Positions 45,142-54,615 of a DNA stretch of 64,000 nucleotides are shown here, piece by piece; position 1 is the stretch's first letter, and each line of letters begins with the position of its first letter. The translations under genes and the position numbers were made by a program. Below the pieces are notes generated by a model. The model ran no database searches. It was given only the letters and a program-made list of their open reading frames with translations, and was not told the origin of the DNA. This DNA is from Wolbachia endosymbiont of Oedothorax gibbosus (GTDB lineage: Bacteria; Pseudomonadota; Alphaproteobacteria; Rickettsiales; Anaplasmataceae), in contig NZ_OW370567.1 of the NCBI RefSeq assembly GCF_936270435.1, positions 1,499,973-1,563,972 on the forward strand, in the 5' to 3' direction.

Positions 45142-46469
45142 CCGAAAGTTTAAATTCTGTATTTAGTAAACTGAGAGGAAAATCAATCATTTCTGAAGAT
45201 GATTTTAATCTTGCCATGCGTGAAATACGCATAGCCTTAATTGAAGCTGACGTTTCACTTGAAGTTGCAAAAAAATTCATCAACGACATTAAAGATAAAG
45301 TGATTGGAGAAAAAGTCATAAAAAGTGTTTCTCCAGCGCAAATGATAATCAAAATTGTGCAGGATAATTTAGTTGCAGTTCTCGGATCAGAAAAAAGTGA
45401 CTTAAACCTAGCAGTTAAACCCCCTGCTGTGATTATGATGGTGGGCTTACAAGGTGCAGGTAAAACAACTACCTCAGGGAAGCTTGCTTTAAAGTTAAAA
45501 AAACAAAAGAAAAAAGTGATGCTTGCTTCTTTAGACATTTATAGGCCGGCTGCCCAAAAACAACTTGAAGTGCTAGGTAAACAAATAGATGTGCAAACTT
45601 TACCTGTAGTAATAGACGAGAAGCCCATTACAATTACAAAAAGGGCACTAGCAGCAGCAAAAAATGATAATTATGATGTATTAATACTAGACACTGCAGG
45701 CAGGCTTCATATTGACGATAATATGATGAATGAACTGAAAGATGTGAAGGAAATAGCTTCACCTGCAGAAGTTATTTTAGTAACCGATGCGATGATAGGT
45801 CAAGATGCAGTAAACATGGCTAAGTCATTCAATGAAATAATAGGTGTAACTGGTATTATTCTTACCCGTATTGATGGTGATGCACGTGGTGGTGCTGCTC
45901 TTTCTATGAAAATGATCATCAATTGTCCGATTAAATTTATTGCTTGTGGTGAAAAATTAAGTGACCTTGATGATTTTTATCCCGACAGAATTGCAAAAAG
46001 GATACTTAGCATGGGCGACGTTGTCTCATTGGTTGAAAAGGCTGCTGAGATTGTTGGTCAGGAAGAAATCGATAAACTGCAAAAGAAAGTAAAAAAAGGT
46101 AAATTCGATCTAAACGACCTAGTGGGAATGTTAAAAACTCTGAGTAAAATTGATGGTATTAGCAACATAATGAAATTCATTCCCAGTTCATTCACAAAAA
46201 AGCTAAGCAGCAGTGTGCCAGATGACAATAAAGTGAAAAAATATATAGCCATCATAAACTCAATGACTGAAAAAGAAAGGCAAAATCCAGATATTTTAAA
46301 TGGCAAAAGAAGACTTAGAATTTCTAAGGGGTCCGGAACAAGTGTAACTGACGTCAATCTTCTGATTAAGCAGTATAATCAAATGAGCTCTATGGTAAAT
46401 AAGTTCAGTAAAGTTGACCATAGTAAACTCAAAGAATCTGATTTGATGGATATGCTAAGCAGAAAGTAA
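45126..46469 (+). CDS. ffh: signal recognition particle GTPase Ffh
   Basis: 447 aa, SRP54. N domain, then GTPase G1 MVGLQGAGKTTTSGKLA, DIYRPAAQKQL, G3 DTAGRLHID, ILTRIDGDARGGAAL, and the M domain with FDLNDLVGMLKTLSKIDGISNIMKFIPS. Binds 4.5S RNA and delivers membrane proteins to SecYEG. The Met-rich end is rather short (MLSRK). The start lies inside the antiporter gene. Confidence 0.96.
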   Translation: MFKSLTESLNSVFSKLRGKSIISEDDFNLAMREIRIALIEADVSLEVAKKFINDIKDKVIGEKVIKSVSPAQMIIKIVQDNLVAVLGSEKSDLNLAVKPPAVIMMVGLQGAGKTTTSGKLALKLKKQKKKVMLASLDIYRPAAQKQLEVLGKQIDVQTLPVVIDEKPITITKRALAAAKNDNYDVLILDTAGRLHIDDNMMNELKDVKEIASPAEVILVTDAMIGQDAVNMAKSFNEIIGVTGIILTRIDGDARGGAALSMKMIINCPIKFIACGEKLSDLDDFYPDRIAKRILSMGDVVSLVEKAAEIVGQEEIDKLQKKVKKGKFDLNDLVGMLKTLSKIDGISNIMKFIPSSFTKKLSSSVPDDNKVKKYIAIINSMTEKERQNPDILNGKRRLRISKGSGTSVTDVNLLIKQYNQMSSMVNKFSKVDHSKLKESDLMDMLSRK

Positions 46470-46492
46470 GTCAGCAGGTAGTGGAATGAGAC

Positions 46493-46575
46493 TGTATGGT
46501 CCCAGAGTGTGATGGTATGGATTTAGTATAAATAATTCAGGAGCACTGTAAACATATAAATTCAAAAGGTGTAAG
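46493..46575 (-). mobile_element. IS481 right-end remnant
   Basis: Reads on the minus strand as the last codons LTPFEFICLQCS plus terminal sequence ending ...ACCATACA, the diverged version of 1653-1738. The transposase body is gone; an IS5 remnant adjoins it. Confidence 0.8.
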
Positions 46576-46700
46576 AGCCTGTCTTGAAAGGACTTAAGTA
46601 GCTAATTTAGTAAGCATAGAAGTAATCATATTAAAGAAGATATTGTTTTTTGAAGTAAGAGGAGAATGCTCATAATCTTTGCTCATGCGCCTAAAATTGG
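46576..46700 (-). mobile_element. IS5-family transposase C-terminal remnant
   Basis: On the minus strand NFRRMSKDYEHSPLTSKNNIFFNMITSML ending at a stop at 46594, like the tail of IS5/IS1031 transposases (RRLSKDYEY...), followed by the terminus GAGCCTGTCTTGAAAG. It is cut at 46700 by the MITE-like element. Confidence 0.65.
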
Positions 46701-46950
46701 GGGAATGTTCAAAAAAGCATACGCGTCAAGTTAAGGAAAAGTAGTATAAGAAAAAAAGGGAAATGGTAAAAACTATTTTAGATAGTAAGCAATAAAGCTA
46801 ATAGTTTATAGATTTTTCTGAAAAATTTATTTCATTTTAAATCAAAACTTCCTTGAAAAGTAAACGTAACAAACAAGATACCCCTTTTAAATGTTGCTAT
46901 ATTGGGCAATATTTCCTTAACTTGACGCGTATGGTTTTTTGAACATTCCC
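46701..46950. mobile_element. 250-bp MITE-like element
   Basis: 40-bp terminal inverted repeats, GGGAATGTTCAAAAAA(G/C)CATACGCGTC at both ends with two mismatches in 40 (46701-46740, 46911-46950). The 170-bp interior is AT-rich with no open frame. It cannot move by itself and would need a transposase that recognises these ends, none of which is seen in this window. 46951-47022 shows nothing. Confidence 0.85.
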
Positions 46951-47022
46951 TTTATATTTAGCTATGAGTAAAGTTATGTTAAGTAGGGAATATGCTTGAT
47001 TTACTAGTTTGTGGACAACCTC

Positions 47023-48270
47023 TTAATGAGAGTCCCATTTCACGGTGTTCAAATCTACTCCTTCTTGTACCATCTCCCAAAGTGGGCTCATTTCTCTCAG
47101 TCGGCCAACATTTTTAGCAACAAGATCTGCTGCGTACAAAACTTCTTCTTTAGTTGTAAATCGGCCTAGGCCAAATCTAATTGATGAATGCTCAAGGTCA
47201 TGGCCATTATTTAGCGACCGTATGACATAGGAAGGCTCAAGAGACGCAGACGTGCACGCAGAACCAGAACTTACTGCTAAATCCTTGATTGCCATGATGA
47301 GAGACTCACCCTCAACATAGGGAAAGCTCAAGTTTAGGTTGCCAGGAATTCTATTTTCATAATCACCATTTAAAACGATATCAGGAAATGCTTCTTTTAT
47401 CTTATTATACAAAACATCCCTTAATTCTTCTACTTTAGTTGTTTCTTTTTTCATTTCTTCTTTAGCAATACGTGCCGCTTCACCAAAACCGACTGCAAGG
47501 GGAGTTGGAACTGTGCCAGAGCGCATGCCTCTTTCCTGTCCACCACCACTAATTAGCGGTATCAGCCTAACACGAGGATTCTTTCTACGGACATATAATG
47601 CACCTATTCCCATAGGCCCATAAATTTTGTGGCTAGAAAGGCTCATAAGGTCTATGTTCATTCCATTTACATCAATTGGAACTTTTCCAAAGCTTTGAGC
47701 AGCGTCTGTGTGGAAAAATATATTATGCTTTCTACATATTGCACCAATTTCTTTGACAGGCTGAATTACTCCGATTTCATTGTTTACCATCATCACTGAA
47801 ACCAGGATTGTTTTATCAGTAATTGCTTCCTCAAGCTTTGATAAATCTATAATTCCGTTTTGTTTAACAGGCAAATATGTAACTTTAAAGCCTTCATTTT
47901 CCAGATGCCGACAAGAATCCAGAACACACTTATGCTCCGTACAGACAGTTATTATATGATTTCCTTTATTTTTATAAAAGTGAGCAACGCCCTTGATTGC
48001 CGTATTATTTGACTCAGTTGCACCTGAGGTAAAGATAATTTCTTTGCTATCTGCGTTCACCAGATCAGCGATGTGTTTCCTTGCTTTTTCCACTGCTTCT
48101 TCAGCAGTCCAACCAAATGAATGGCTGCGAGAGTGTGCATTGCTGAACTCACCAAAGTAAGGTATCATCACCTCTAAAACACGGGGATCCACTTTAGTAG
48201 TAGATTGATAATCAAGAAATATTGGTAATTTTATTTTAGCATCATGTATTTTTTTACTTTTAACATTCAT
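47023..48270 (-). CDS. iscS: cysteine desulfurase IscS
   Basis: 415 aa from ATG 48270 (the frame is open to 48312 but that extension is not conserved-looking). PLP enzyme that supplies sulfur for Fe-S clusters and tRNA thiolation. [44 protein letters not shown]-lysine in [23 protein letters not shown], and the active Cys in [14 protein letters not shown]. The loop and C-terminus ([18 protein letters not shown]) are of group I IscS. Confidence 0.96.
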   Translation of the reverse strand: MNVKSKKIHDAKIKLPIFLDYQSTTKVDPRVLEVMIPYFGEFSNAHSRSHSFGWTAEEAVEKARKHIADLVNADSKEIIFTSGATESNNTAIKGVAHFYKNKGNHIITVCTEHKCVLDSCRHLENEGFKVTYLPVKQNGIIDLSKLEEAITDKTILVSVMMVNNEIGVIQPVKEIGAICRKHNIFFHTDAAQSFGKVPIDVNGMNIDLMSLSSHKIYGPMGIGALYVRRKNPRVRLIPLISGGGQERGMRSGTVPTPLAVGFGEAARIAKEEMKKETTKVEELRDVLYNKIKEAFPDIVLNGDYENRIPGNLNLSFPYVEGESLIMAIKDLAVSSGSACTSASLEPSYVIRSLNNGHDLEHSSIRFGLGRFTTKEEVLYAADLVAKNVGRLREMSPLWEMVQEGVDLNTVKWDSH

Positions 48271-48530
48271 AAAGCTACCACAGAGACAAAATTTATAACT
48301 ATTTAATAGCACTAAAACTTAATTTTTTCAAGGTATAATCTTGCATCAACAAACATTGTCACCAAAGGGATGTGTGTATGACGCTGGTTCACTTTGTGAT
48401 GGTGTCAGCTCCTATCCAAGTGCCACAACACTATGCCCTTTTTTCCTGCTTACGCGCAGGAATGACATTGTTTACATATTATAATGCTGGCGCGGTCGCA
48501 CACGCCCGTGATAACTTTATTCCTATAGTG

Positions 48531-49610
48531 ATACCAACTCCCCTTACTAAGTGAACAAATAAGAGACATTGCAAACTTGTTTAATTGTAGCAGGGGAAAG
48601 ATCGACAATAAATTTGCACAAAACATCCTCAAGTAGGCCGATAGTATCGTAGATTTTATTGCGCAAAATATTGTGTTTTATGTATAACCAAAACCTCTCA
48701 ACGGGATTGAGCTCTGGTGAGTATGGTGGCAAATAAATTATGGTGATATTTTGTGGTACTTTTAAGCTTTTTCCAACTAGCACAATCCATAATTAAAAAG
48801 GCCTCTTGAGACTCCAAATCTTTCGACATTTGCTCCAAAAATATGTTCATACAATCAGTGTTTACGTTTGGTGCAAATAGGCTGAAATCTTCTCCACTTC
48901 TGGGTTTACAGCACTATAAAGATAGAAATTTTCTCTACCTATTTTCACCTTTACCTGCGTTCTCATACCTTTTTTAAACCATCCATGTCCAACTTTTGAA
49001 TGCGTTCCAAATCGAGATTCATCGAAGAAAAATACCTCTTTTTGAGGATATGAATTTACTTTCTCATTGAGATTTTTTTTTGAATTCTTCCTGTTTTTTT
49101 GGATCTTGTTTATGGTGCATTGGTCGTGGTGTTATGTAGATCTTTTGCATCTCGCTGTGAACTGTAGATTTGCTGATATTTAAGCCAAATTCTTCTAATA
49201 TCTTCACTTTTACTTCTTTAATAGTAATGTTCGGATTTTCTTCTATCCACATCTCAATTTGCCCGCGTTGACTCTGATTTAGTATACTTTTTCTACGGCG
49301 CTCAGGCGGCGCAAACAGTTTTTCTATCCTTCCAAATTTTAGGTCATTCAGTCAATGCGGTTCTCGAGATTTTACACACTCTTGCTACCTCCGATATACT
49401 GTGCTTTTTGGCTGCTATTACGGCTTGTAATTTCTTTGAAACATATGCATTATTCCTTACTTTTTTCAACATTTCCTTTGCTAAATCCACAACTTTTTCG
49501 TCTAATAATTTTGATACCAATGCCATTCCAAAACTCCATCATTATACTGCCTTAGTATAACCTTCTCACTTCTATTGTCTATTTGTTTGTTATGTAATAG
49601 GAATTGGTAT
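48531..49610 (-). mobile_element. decayed IS630-family element
   Basis: Ends ATACCAACTCCCCTTA and ATACCAATTCCTATTA reading inward. The transposase is in at least three frames: HTH part LISKLLDEKVVDLAKEML...ISEVARVCKISRTALTE (49344-49526), linker WIEENPNITIKEVKVKILEEFGLNISKSTV (49064-49252) and the catalytic end YLPPYSPELNPVERFW (48547-48783). It is a different subtype from the IS630 at 19301. The gap 48313-48530 holds worn palindromic arms (around 48450-48475) and no gene. Confidence 0.82.
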
Positions 49611-49695
49611 GAGTATATAGAGTTATCTTTCCTCTTATCTTTATTTATATCATATTTTTAACTTACAATTTTTAAAGCTTCATTTTTATCCATAA

Positions 49696-49900
49696 CTACC
49701 CTACTAACACGAATTCTGGATTAAGGAAGAAAGTATAGGAAATAGAAGGCTCTGCTTTTAACTCTTTCTTTCCCTTGTTAATAGAACCTTCCACAAACTT
49801 ATTCCATTGTACCTGGTTAAACTTACCCAATTCTTCCAGTTCATTTTGACTTCCTTCTATTGTACCTGATATAATTTCCTCACATAAAATATAATTAAAA
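49696..49900 (-). pseudogene. open-frame remnant of an unknown protein
   Basis: About 65 sense codons (EEIISGTIEGSQNELEELG, then QVQWNKFVEGSINKGKKE) ending TAG at 49696, with no start codon or ribosome site. The amino-acid usage looks like real coding sequence but I do not recognise the family. Nothing else is found in 49611-50126. Confidence 0.35.
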
Positions 49901-50126
49901 AAGTTTTAACATGAATATTAAATACTTGTTAATAATACTATATGTCAAATTTCCGATCTATCACTCTGCAGTGGTGGCAAGCCAAATGCTTCCTTTTTTT
50001 CGTTGAGCGTCATGAAGCTTGCCTTTTCTACCGCTTGCTAACTTATAATTGGGGTTTATAGTATAGCTTAATAGTTGCAGTGCATGTCTATCAATGATAA
50101 AATGAAGATTAATTTATTTTGATATC

Positions 50127-50909
50127 ATGATTGGTTTACTGTTTGCCGTACTGTTGTTTTTTTGTGGTAGTGATGCACTTGCAAAACAGGAGCCACGTTC
50201 AATAGCTGGAGATAATCACATAAAGGTAATAAATTATAACCCACAAGCTATACATAAGTATACGGGTTTTTATGGTTATCAGTCCAGTATATTGTTTGAA
50301 CCAGGGGAGGAAATACAAAACCTTTCAATGGGTGATCCAACTGGTTGGCAACTTCTTCCTCAAGGTAACAGATTGTTTATTAAGCCTATAGATGATATTG
50401 CCGATACTAACGCAACTATAATTACCAATAAAAGAGTTTATTACTTTGAGTTTCATGCTGAAGAAGCAACCGGACTAGATGATCCAAAATTAGCGTATGA
50501 AGTAAGGTTTCTTTATCCACTATTTAGCAGTGATGAGATTTACACAACAAATAACGGCGATATCTTCGAACAAGCTAGTCATACCATTATTCCTGATATA
50601 AACGACATTGAAGTTGTAAAGAAGGGCTTAAATTTTAATTATTCCATCTCGCACGTTAAAGGCAGTCAGTCAATAATACCAATTAAGGTTTTTGATGACG
50701 GAAAATTTACATATCTACAATTCAATAAAATAAACTCTGATTTCCCAGCAGTTTTTATGGTTGATTCTGCAGGGTATGAGTCTTTAGTAAATTTCCGCAC
50801 AACTGACGACTACCTGATAATCGAAAGGGTAAGTTCAGTATTTACCTTGAGAAATGGATCAAGTACAGTTTGCTTATTTAATGAAAACATACCTTTCAAA
50901 AAAGGGTAA
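50127..50909 (+). CDS. virB9: VirB9-family type IV secretion protein (second paralogue)
   Basis: 260 aa with a signal peptide (LLFAVLLFFCGSDALA). TrbG/VirB9 features: HIKVINYNPQAIHKYTGFYGYQSSILF, EIQNLSMGDPTGWQLLPQGNRLFIKP, TNATIITNKRVYYFEF, and the C-terminal YTSFNK-like FTYLQFNKINSDFPAVFMVD. It forms part of the outer-membrane core channel. Rickettsiales usually have a second virB9 outside the virB clusters, and no other vir gene is next to this one. The last codons are directly followed by a solitary IS3 terminus. Confidence 0.9.
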   Translation: MIGLLFAVLLFFCGSDALAKQEPRSIAGDNHIKVINYNPQAIHKYTGFYGYQSSILFEPGEEIQNLSMGDPTGWQLLPQGNRLFIKPIDDIADTNATIITNKRVYYFEFHAEEATGLDDPKLAYEVRFLYPLFSSDEIYTTNNGDIFEQASHTIIPDINDIEVVKKGLNFNYSISHVKGSQSIIPIKVFDDGKFTYLQFNKINSDFPAVFMVDSAGYESLVNFRTTDDYLIIERVSSVFTLRNGSSTVCLFNENIPFKKG

Positions 50910-50910
50910 C

Positions 50911-50943
50911 TGACCTTACCCAAAAAAAGTAGAGAAAAAGTTA
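50911..50943. repeat. solitary IS3 terminal repeat
   Basis: TGACCTTACCCAAAAAAAGT and the next 13 bases match 31 of 33 with the IS3 termini at 23047. No IS3 body follows. The rest of the gap to 51225 is AT-rich. Confidence 0.8.
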
Positions 50944-51011
50944 CTGAAGATGTATCAGAATTTTTCACCTTCACAATTAATACAATATTAATAACAACTA
51001 TATTAGCGTTT

Positions 51012-51037
51012 TAGGTCAATTAAAATTAATTGACCTA
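51012..51037. terminator. perfect 11-bp hairpin
   Basis: TAGGTCAATTA / TAATTGACCTA with a four-base loop, in the gap after virB9. It is symmetric and could end transcription from the left. Confidence 0.5.
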
Positions 51038-51225
51038 GTGTGTATTTCTAATTAATAAATTTTCTTAATTCATCAATTAAATAACTTAATATTAGTAGTA
51101 ATTTTATAAAAAATTATAATATAAATAATGTTGCTGCGAAAATTTATAACAATATTTCCCTCTAACGTTTAATGAATTTCAATAAATTGCCTTTTTAATT
51201 CTAGATAAGTATACGCTTTGTTAAT

Positions 51226-52665
51226 ATGTTTAGTTCAAAATCCAAAAGTAAGTTCATGCTTTCTATTGGAGAAGAAGGCATAATGTTACTATATTTTAAA
51301 AATAACACTTTAAATAAAAGGTATTTTGTTAAGGGCAAAAACGATAAAGCAGTTTCTGATTTAATTTCATGTCTTTCGTCAGATAAAAAAGCACCTTTAT
51401 ACCTGGTACTTAATCATGCAGATCAAAATTACTCGCTACAGTTTATTACAAGGGCAAACAAGATTAGCGCCTATCTATCAGCAAAAACAAAGATGGAGCA
51501 TTTTTCTCGTAATAATGACATAAGTTCAGTTTTTTTGGTTGAGAAGCCAAACAAATTCAATCAAAACTGGTGCTATCTTCTTGTTTCATCAAAAGCAAAG
51601 CATTTAGTAGAATATTGGTTGAATGTGTTTATTGAGATAGGCTCCAACTTTAAGGGAATATTAATGTTTCCTATAGAAATAAGTAATATAACAAAAAAGA
51701 TTCTACATAAAGATCCCAGTAATTGGAAAATTATAGTTGCTGCAACTAAAACGGGAGGCTATAGACAAGTGGTTCTTAAAGAGAATAAAATGGTATTTAC
51801 GCGTTTAACATCATTTACTAATGATAATTTACCAGGAATTATTGCTGGTGGAATATATCAGGAAGTGCAAGATACTATTCGATCCCTAACTAAGTTTGGG
51901 TTTAAAAAAAATAACCCTATCGACCTTTGCATCATAGTGTCAGAAGATATTAAAGCTAGTTTATCAGTCATAAATTTTTCAGAGAACAGTGTGAACATAT
52001 TAACTCCATATGAGTTAGGCAAGCTATTAGGAGCAGAACTAGCTATAAGTGAAAAAGATAACTTTTGCGATACCATAATTTTGTTTCACAGCTTTAAGAA
52101 TAAATTAGCAGCTATTTTTAATACAAAGGAAACTAAAGAATTTTATCTATTCAATTACCTTTATTTAAACTCTTCTCGAATTTTTCTATACTTCGCCCTG
52201 GTTTTAGTTATAACAAACACCCTTTGTTTGCTAAATTTGTATTCAAATTTCAATGTCGCTGATAATTTATCCGCAAAGCAGAGCACCTTAAATAACCAAT
52301 TAACAAAACTTAGCCAAAGCTACAATGTAAAAAAAATAGATGAAATTTATGATTTTATTAATATCAATAATATTTTATCAAAAATAGAATATTCTCCTCT
52401 TACACAAGTTAAGTATGTAGAAAAGTTAAAAGTACCAGGTATAGAGCTTCGATCATTTGAATGGAATTATAATGAGGCAAAAAGTTATATTACCACAATT
52501 TTAAGGTTTAATTTTCGATCCGGTAAAAATATTTCTCATCAATACGAGAAACTACGAAAAAATTTAAACGATAATTTTCGTACCTATGACATTAGTATTT
52601 CTAGCTTACCTGCTGCTAAAGGGCAAAATCTATCTATTGATGTTGAAATAGGAGAGGCAATGTAG
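51226..52665 (+). CDS. membrane protein, GspL/PilM-PilN-like (tentative)
   Basis: 479 aa. Residues 1-300 look like a cytoplasmic alpha/beta domain (FMLSIGEEGIMLLYF start, Ser/Lys-rich, no enzyme motif). One transmembrane helix lies near 307-330 (IFLYFALVLVITNTLCLLNL). Then a periplasmic helical and alpha/beta part follows. This layout, followed by a PilO/GspM-like and a GspC/PilP-like gene, is that of the inner-membrane platform of type II secretion or type IV pili (GspL, or a PilM-PilN fusion). The assignment is by architecture and gene order only. Confidence 0.5.
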   Translation: MFSSKSKSKFMLSIGEEGIMLLYFKNNTLNKRYFVKGKNDKAVSDLISCLSSDKKAPLYLVLNHADQNYSLQFITRANKISAYLSAKTKMEHFSRNNDISSVFLVEKPNKFNQNWCYLLVSSKAKHLVEYWLNVFIEIGSNFKGILMFPIEISNITKKILHKDPSNWKIIVAATKTGGYRQVVLKENKMVFTRLTSFTNDNLPGIIAGGIYQEVQDTIRSLTKFGFKKNNPIDLCIIVSEDIKASLSVINFSENSVNILTPYELGKLLGAELAISEKDNFCDTIILFHSFKNKLAAIFNTKETKEFYLFNYLYLNSSRIFLYFALVLVITNTLCLLNLYSNFNVADNLSAKQSTLNNQLTKLSQSYNVKKIDEIYDFININNILSKIEYSPLTQVKYVEKLKVPGIELRSFEWNYNEAKSYITTILRFNFRSGKNISHQYEKLRKNLNDNFRTYDISISSLPAAKGQNLSIDVEIGEAM

Positions 52666-52669
52666 ATTA

Positions 52670-53278
52670 ATGACTATCTCTCAATTAAAAAGAAAGGCTA
52701 CAATTCAGTTTATATCGTATTTGTTATTATCTGTTGGATTAATAGGGTTATTAACATATGTTGTTATCTATAATGAAAAAGTTTATAATAAAAACCAAAT
52801 TGCGATTGATAAAATACGTTCTATTAATTTACAGATTACTGGAATTCAAAAAAAGGAAGTTGTTCTAAATAAAAACCTAGATTTATGGAAAAAAATTTCT
52901 TCTTCAAATTTACACAGTAGCAGATACATTGCAAATTTAAATTTCGAGCTTAGCAGATTATATAAAAAGTACTATATATTAGAACCTGAAATATCAATTT
53001 CTATACCCGAAGAAGTTGAACTCCACAATAAAAGTGGACGCACAAAAGTAATAAAAAGTGAAGTGGTCCTAAATTTAAGTTCAATCAGCGATAAGCATAT
53101 TTTTTTATTTCTACAGTCTATTCCAAATCTGCCCGGTTATGTTATGATCAAATCTCTTATTTTAAACAAGCAGAGAAATATTGATGCTGCAACTATGAAT
53201 CAGATTTTGAATGGTAATATGATAAAGATAGTGAGAGCTAATATAGTCTTTGATTGGTATATTATATTAAGTAGATAA
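52670..53278 (+). CDS. membrane protein, PilO/GspM-like (tentative)
   Basis: 202 aa, short cytoplasmic N-terminus (MTISQLKRKATIQ), one transmembrane helix (FISYLLLSVGLIGLLTYVVIY), then a coiled coil (residues 45-90) and an alpha/beta domain with KSEVVLNLSSISDKHIFLFLQSIPNLPGYVMIKSL. That strand-helix-strand ('L..F...L..L...V.I..L') is typical of PilO/GspM ferredoxin-like folds. Four bases after the previous gene and one base before the next. Confidence 0.5.
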   Translation: MTISQLKRKATIQFISYLLLSVGLIGLLTYVVIYNEKVYNKNQIAIDKIRSINLQITGIQKKEVVLNKNLDLWKKISSSNLHSSRYIANLNFELSRLYKKYYILEPEISISIPEEVELHNKSGRTKVIKSEVVLNLSSISDKHIFLFLQSIPNLPGYVMIKSLILNKQRNIDAATMNQILNGNMIKIVRANIVFDWYIILSR

Positions 53279-53279
53279 G

Positions 53280-54089
53280 GTGATGAACATAAAGCTGTTT
53301 TTTATTTTTACGCTACTCATTTCCAATGTTAATGCATATTGCAGTTGTGAAGATATCATAGAAAGCATAGAAATTTGTAAGGAGTATTCTTGCCGACAAT
53401 ATATTGGCAATGAAGATTTTATTGAGCATAAAATATTAGGATTAAATAGTGGAAATTTATGCGTATACATAGAAAAACAAGGTAATGATGAAATGGTTTG
53501 TCATCATTCTCAGTATGGAATGATGATAGAAAAAAGATATTTTGAAAGTATTCTTAAAGTTGGCAATCAAGAAATCGATGATTTTATTGATATAGCAAAT
53601 TTGCGTGCAAAAGAGTGTTTCTTTATTAACAATCAAAAACTAAGCTATACAGATCGGGACGATATAATAAGAGAAGCAGTGGAAAGTGACTTTGACGTTT
53701 TGTCACAATATAGTAACGTAAAAAGCATTTTTTTTGATGAAGAGCCAGTTAATAGAATGGTCAATGAAATGGAAAAGTTCAATTTACGGCCTTCAAGAGC
53801 TACAAAAGAGGAGAATTTCAACTGTAAGGTAGTAAGTTTAGACTCAATTTTATATCTTTCTTCCGATACATGGAAAATATGGGTAAATGGAAAGCTGTTT
53901 ATAAATACTAAGGACTTAAAGGTGCACTCAGTCACTGAAAATTGTGTGACTTTTGTATGGGCCGTAGATCAAAAAGCAATAAAAAAGCATGCGAATGATT
54001 CTCAAAATGTATATCTTGGACATGGAAGTGTTATGTTTACGCTTTATCCAAAACAAAAATTTGACTTGGATAGCTTATCTATTAAATAA
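53280..54089 (+). CDS. secreted protein with a GspC/PilP-like C-terminus (tentative)
   Basis: 269 aa, signal peptide (LFFIFTLLISNVNAYC). Cysteine-rich N-terminal domain (CSCEDIIESIEICKEYSC). C-terminal residues 190-260 (VVSLDSILYLSSDTWKIWVNGKL...VTENCVTFVW) resemble the homology region of GspC or the PilP beta domain (short strands, 'W.vWING', final V.F.W). Third member of the tight three-gene unit. No ATPase, secretin or pilin gene is seen nearby, so the partners would be elsewhere. Confidence 0.5.
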   Translation: MMNIKLFFIFTLLISNVNAYCSCEDIIESIEICKEYSCRQYIGNEDFIEHKILGLNSGNLCVYIEKQGNDEMVCHHSQYGMMIEKRYFESILKVGNQEIDDFIDIANLRAKECFFINNQKLSYTDRDDIIREAVESDFDVLSQYSNVKSIFFDEEPVNRMVNEMEKFNLRPSRATKEENFNCKVVSLDSILYLSSDTWKIWVNGKLFINTKDLKVHSVTENCVTFVWAVDQKAIKKHANDSQNVYLGHGSVMFTLYPKQKFDLDSLSIK

Positions 54090-54167
54090 TTTAGTATATA
54101 GCCAAAGTGACTTACGACAATTTGAAAAACCGTCATCCCGCTGCTTGTTAGCTGATGAGATACCGTG

Positions 54168-54409
54168 CACAACTGTACGAACGTTGCAATGTGACACGAT
54201 GTTGCATAATAAATGATGTCATTCCAGTGCGTGACACTGGAATCCAGCTTTTTTGTAATTTTATTGAAAATGTTGTATAGTCGTTTGTTTACAATCAATT
54301 TTTCTGGATCCCAGTGTCTGGGCACTGGGATGACATCTTTGTGTTTGAGGCAAAACCTGCTATAACATTTAACACACTGCTTTCACAAACGAATGTTCGT
54401 ACAGTTGTG
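54168..54409. repeat. inverted 15-bp arms enclosing a palindromic element
   Basis: CACAACTGTACGAAC at 54168-54182 and its complement at 54395-54409. Between them is the two-hairpin palindromic element (54218-54335). Outside lie further palindromic halves (GTCATCCCGCTGCTTGTTAG, and GTCCGCTACGTGTTAGCGGG around 54422). The whole 54090-54474 gap is repeat DNA. Confidence 0.7.
54218..54335. repeat. Wolbachia palindromic element
   Basis: Hairpins ATTCCAGTGCGTGACACTGG and ATCCCAGTGTCTGGGCACTG. In reverse it has the same order as the copy inside the GltD-like gene at 42728. Confidence 0.88.
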
Positions 54410-54474
54410 GGCGGTATGACGGTCCGCTACGTGTTAGCGGGATCTAGAGATACCGCGGGTGGGTAGCTATATAT

Positions 54475-54548
54475 GCGCTTGTAGCTCAGTTGGATAGAGC
54501 GTTGCCCTCCGGAGGCAAAGGCCGTGGGTTCGAATCCCTCCAAGCGCA
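54475..54548 (+). tRNA. tRNA-Arg (anticodon CCG)
   Basis: 74 nt, acceptor GCGCTTG/CAAGCGC, D arm GCTCAGTTGGATAGAGC, anticodon stem TTGCC/GGCAA with loop CTCCGGA, T arm GTGGGTTCGAATCCC, discriminator A. Confidence 0.96.
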
Positions 54549-54561
54549 CTTTTAATTAAAT

Positions 54562-54590
54562 TTGACAATAGTACTTTCACATAAGATAAT
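54562..54590 (+). promoter_or_regulatory. promoter of ssb
   Basis: TTGACA (54562-54567), 17-bp spacer, GATAAT (54585-54590), 25 bp before the ssb start. Confidence 0.6.
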
Positions 54591-54615
54591 AAAGAGATTT
54601 ATTTAGAGCATAATT

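Noticed and set aside
49948..50045. Possible tRNA-like segment before virB9
   Set aside because: No cloverleaf could be formed; only short GC-richer stretches.
50127..50909. Start of a full virB operon
   Set aside because: No virB8, virB10, virB11 or virD4 follows; the next genes are pilus-platform-like.
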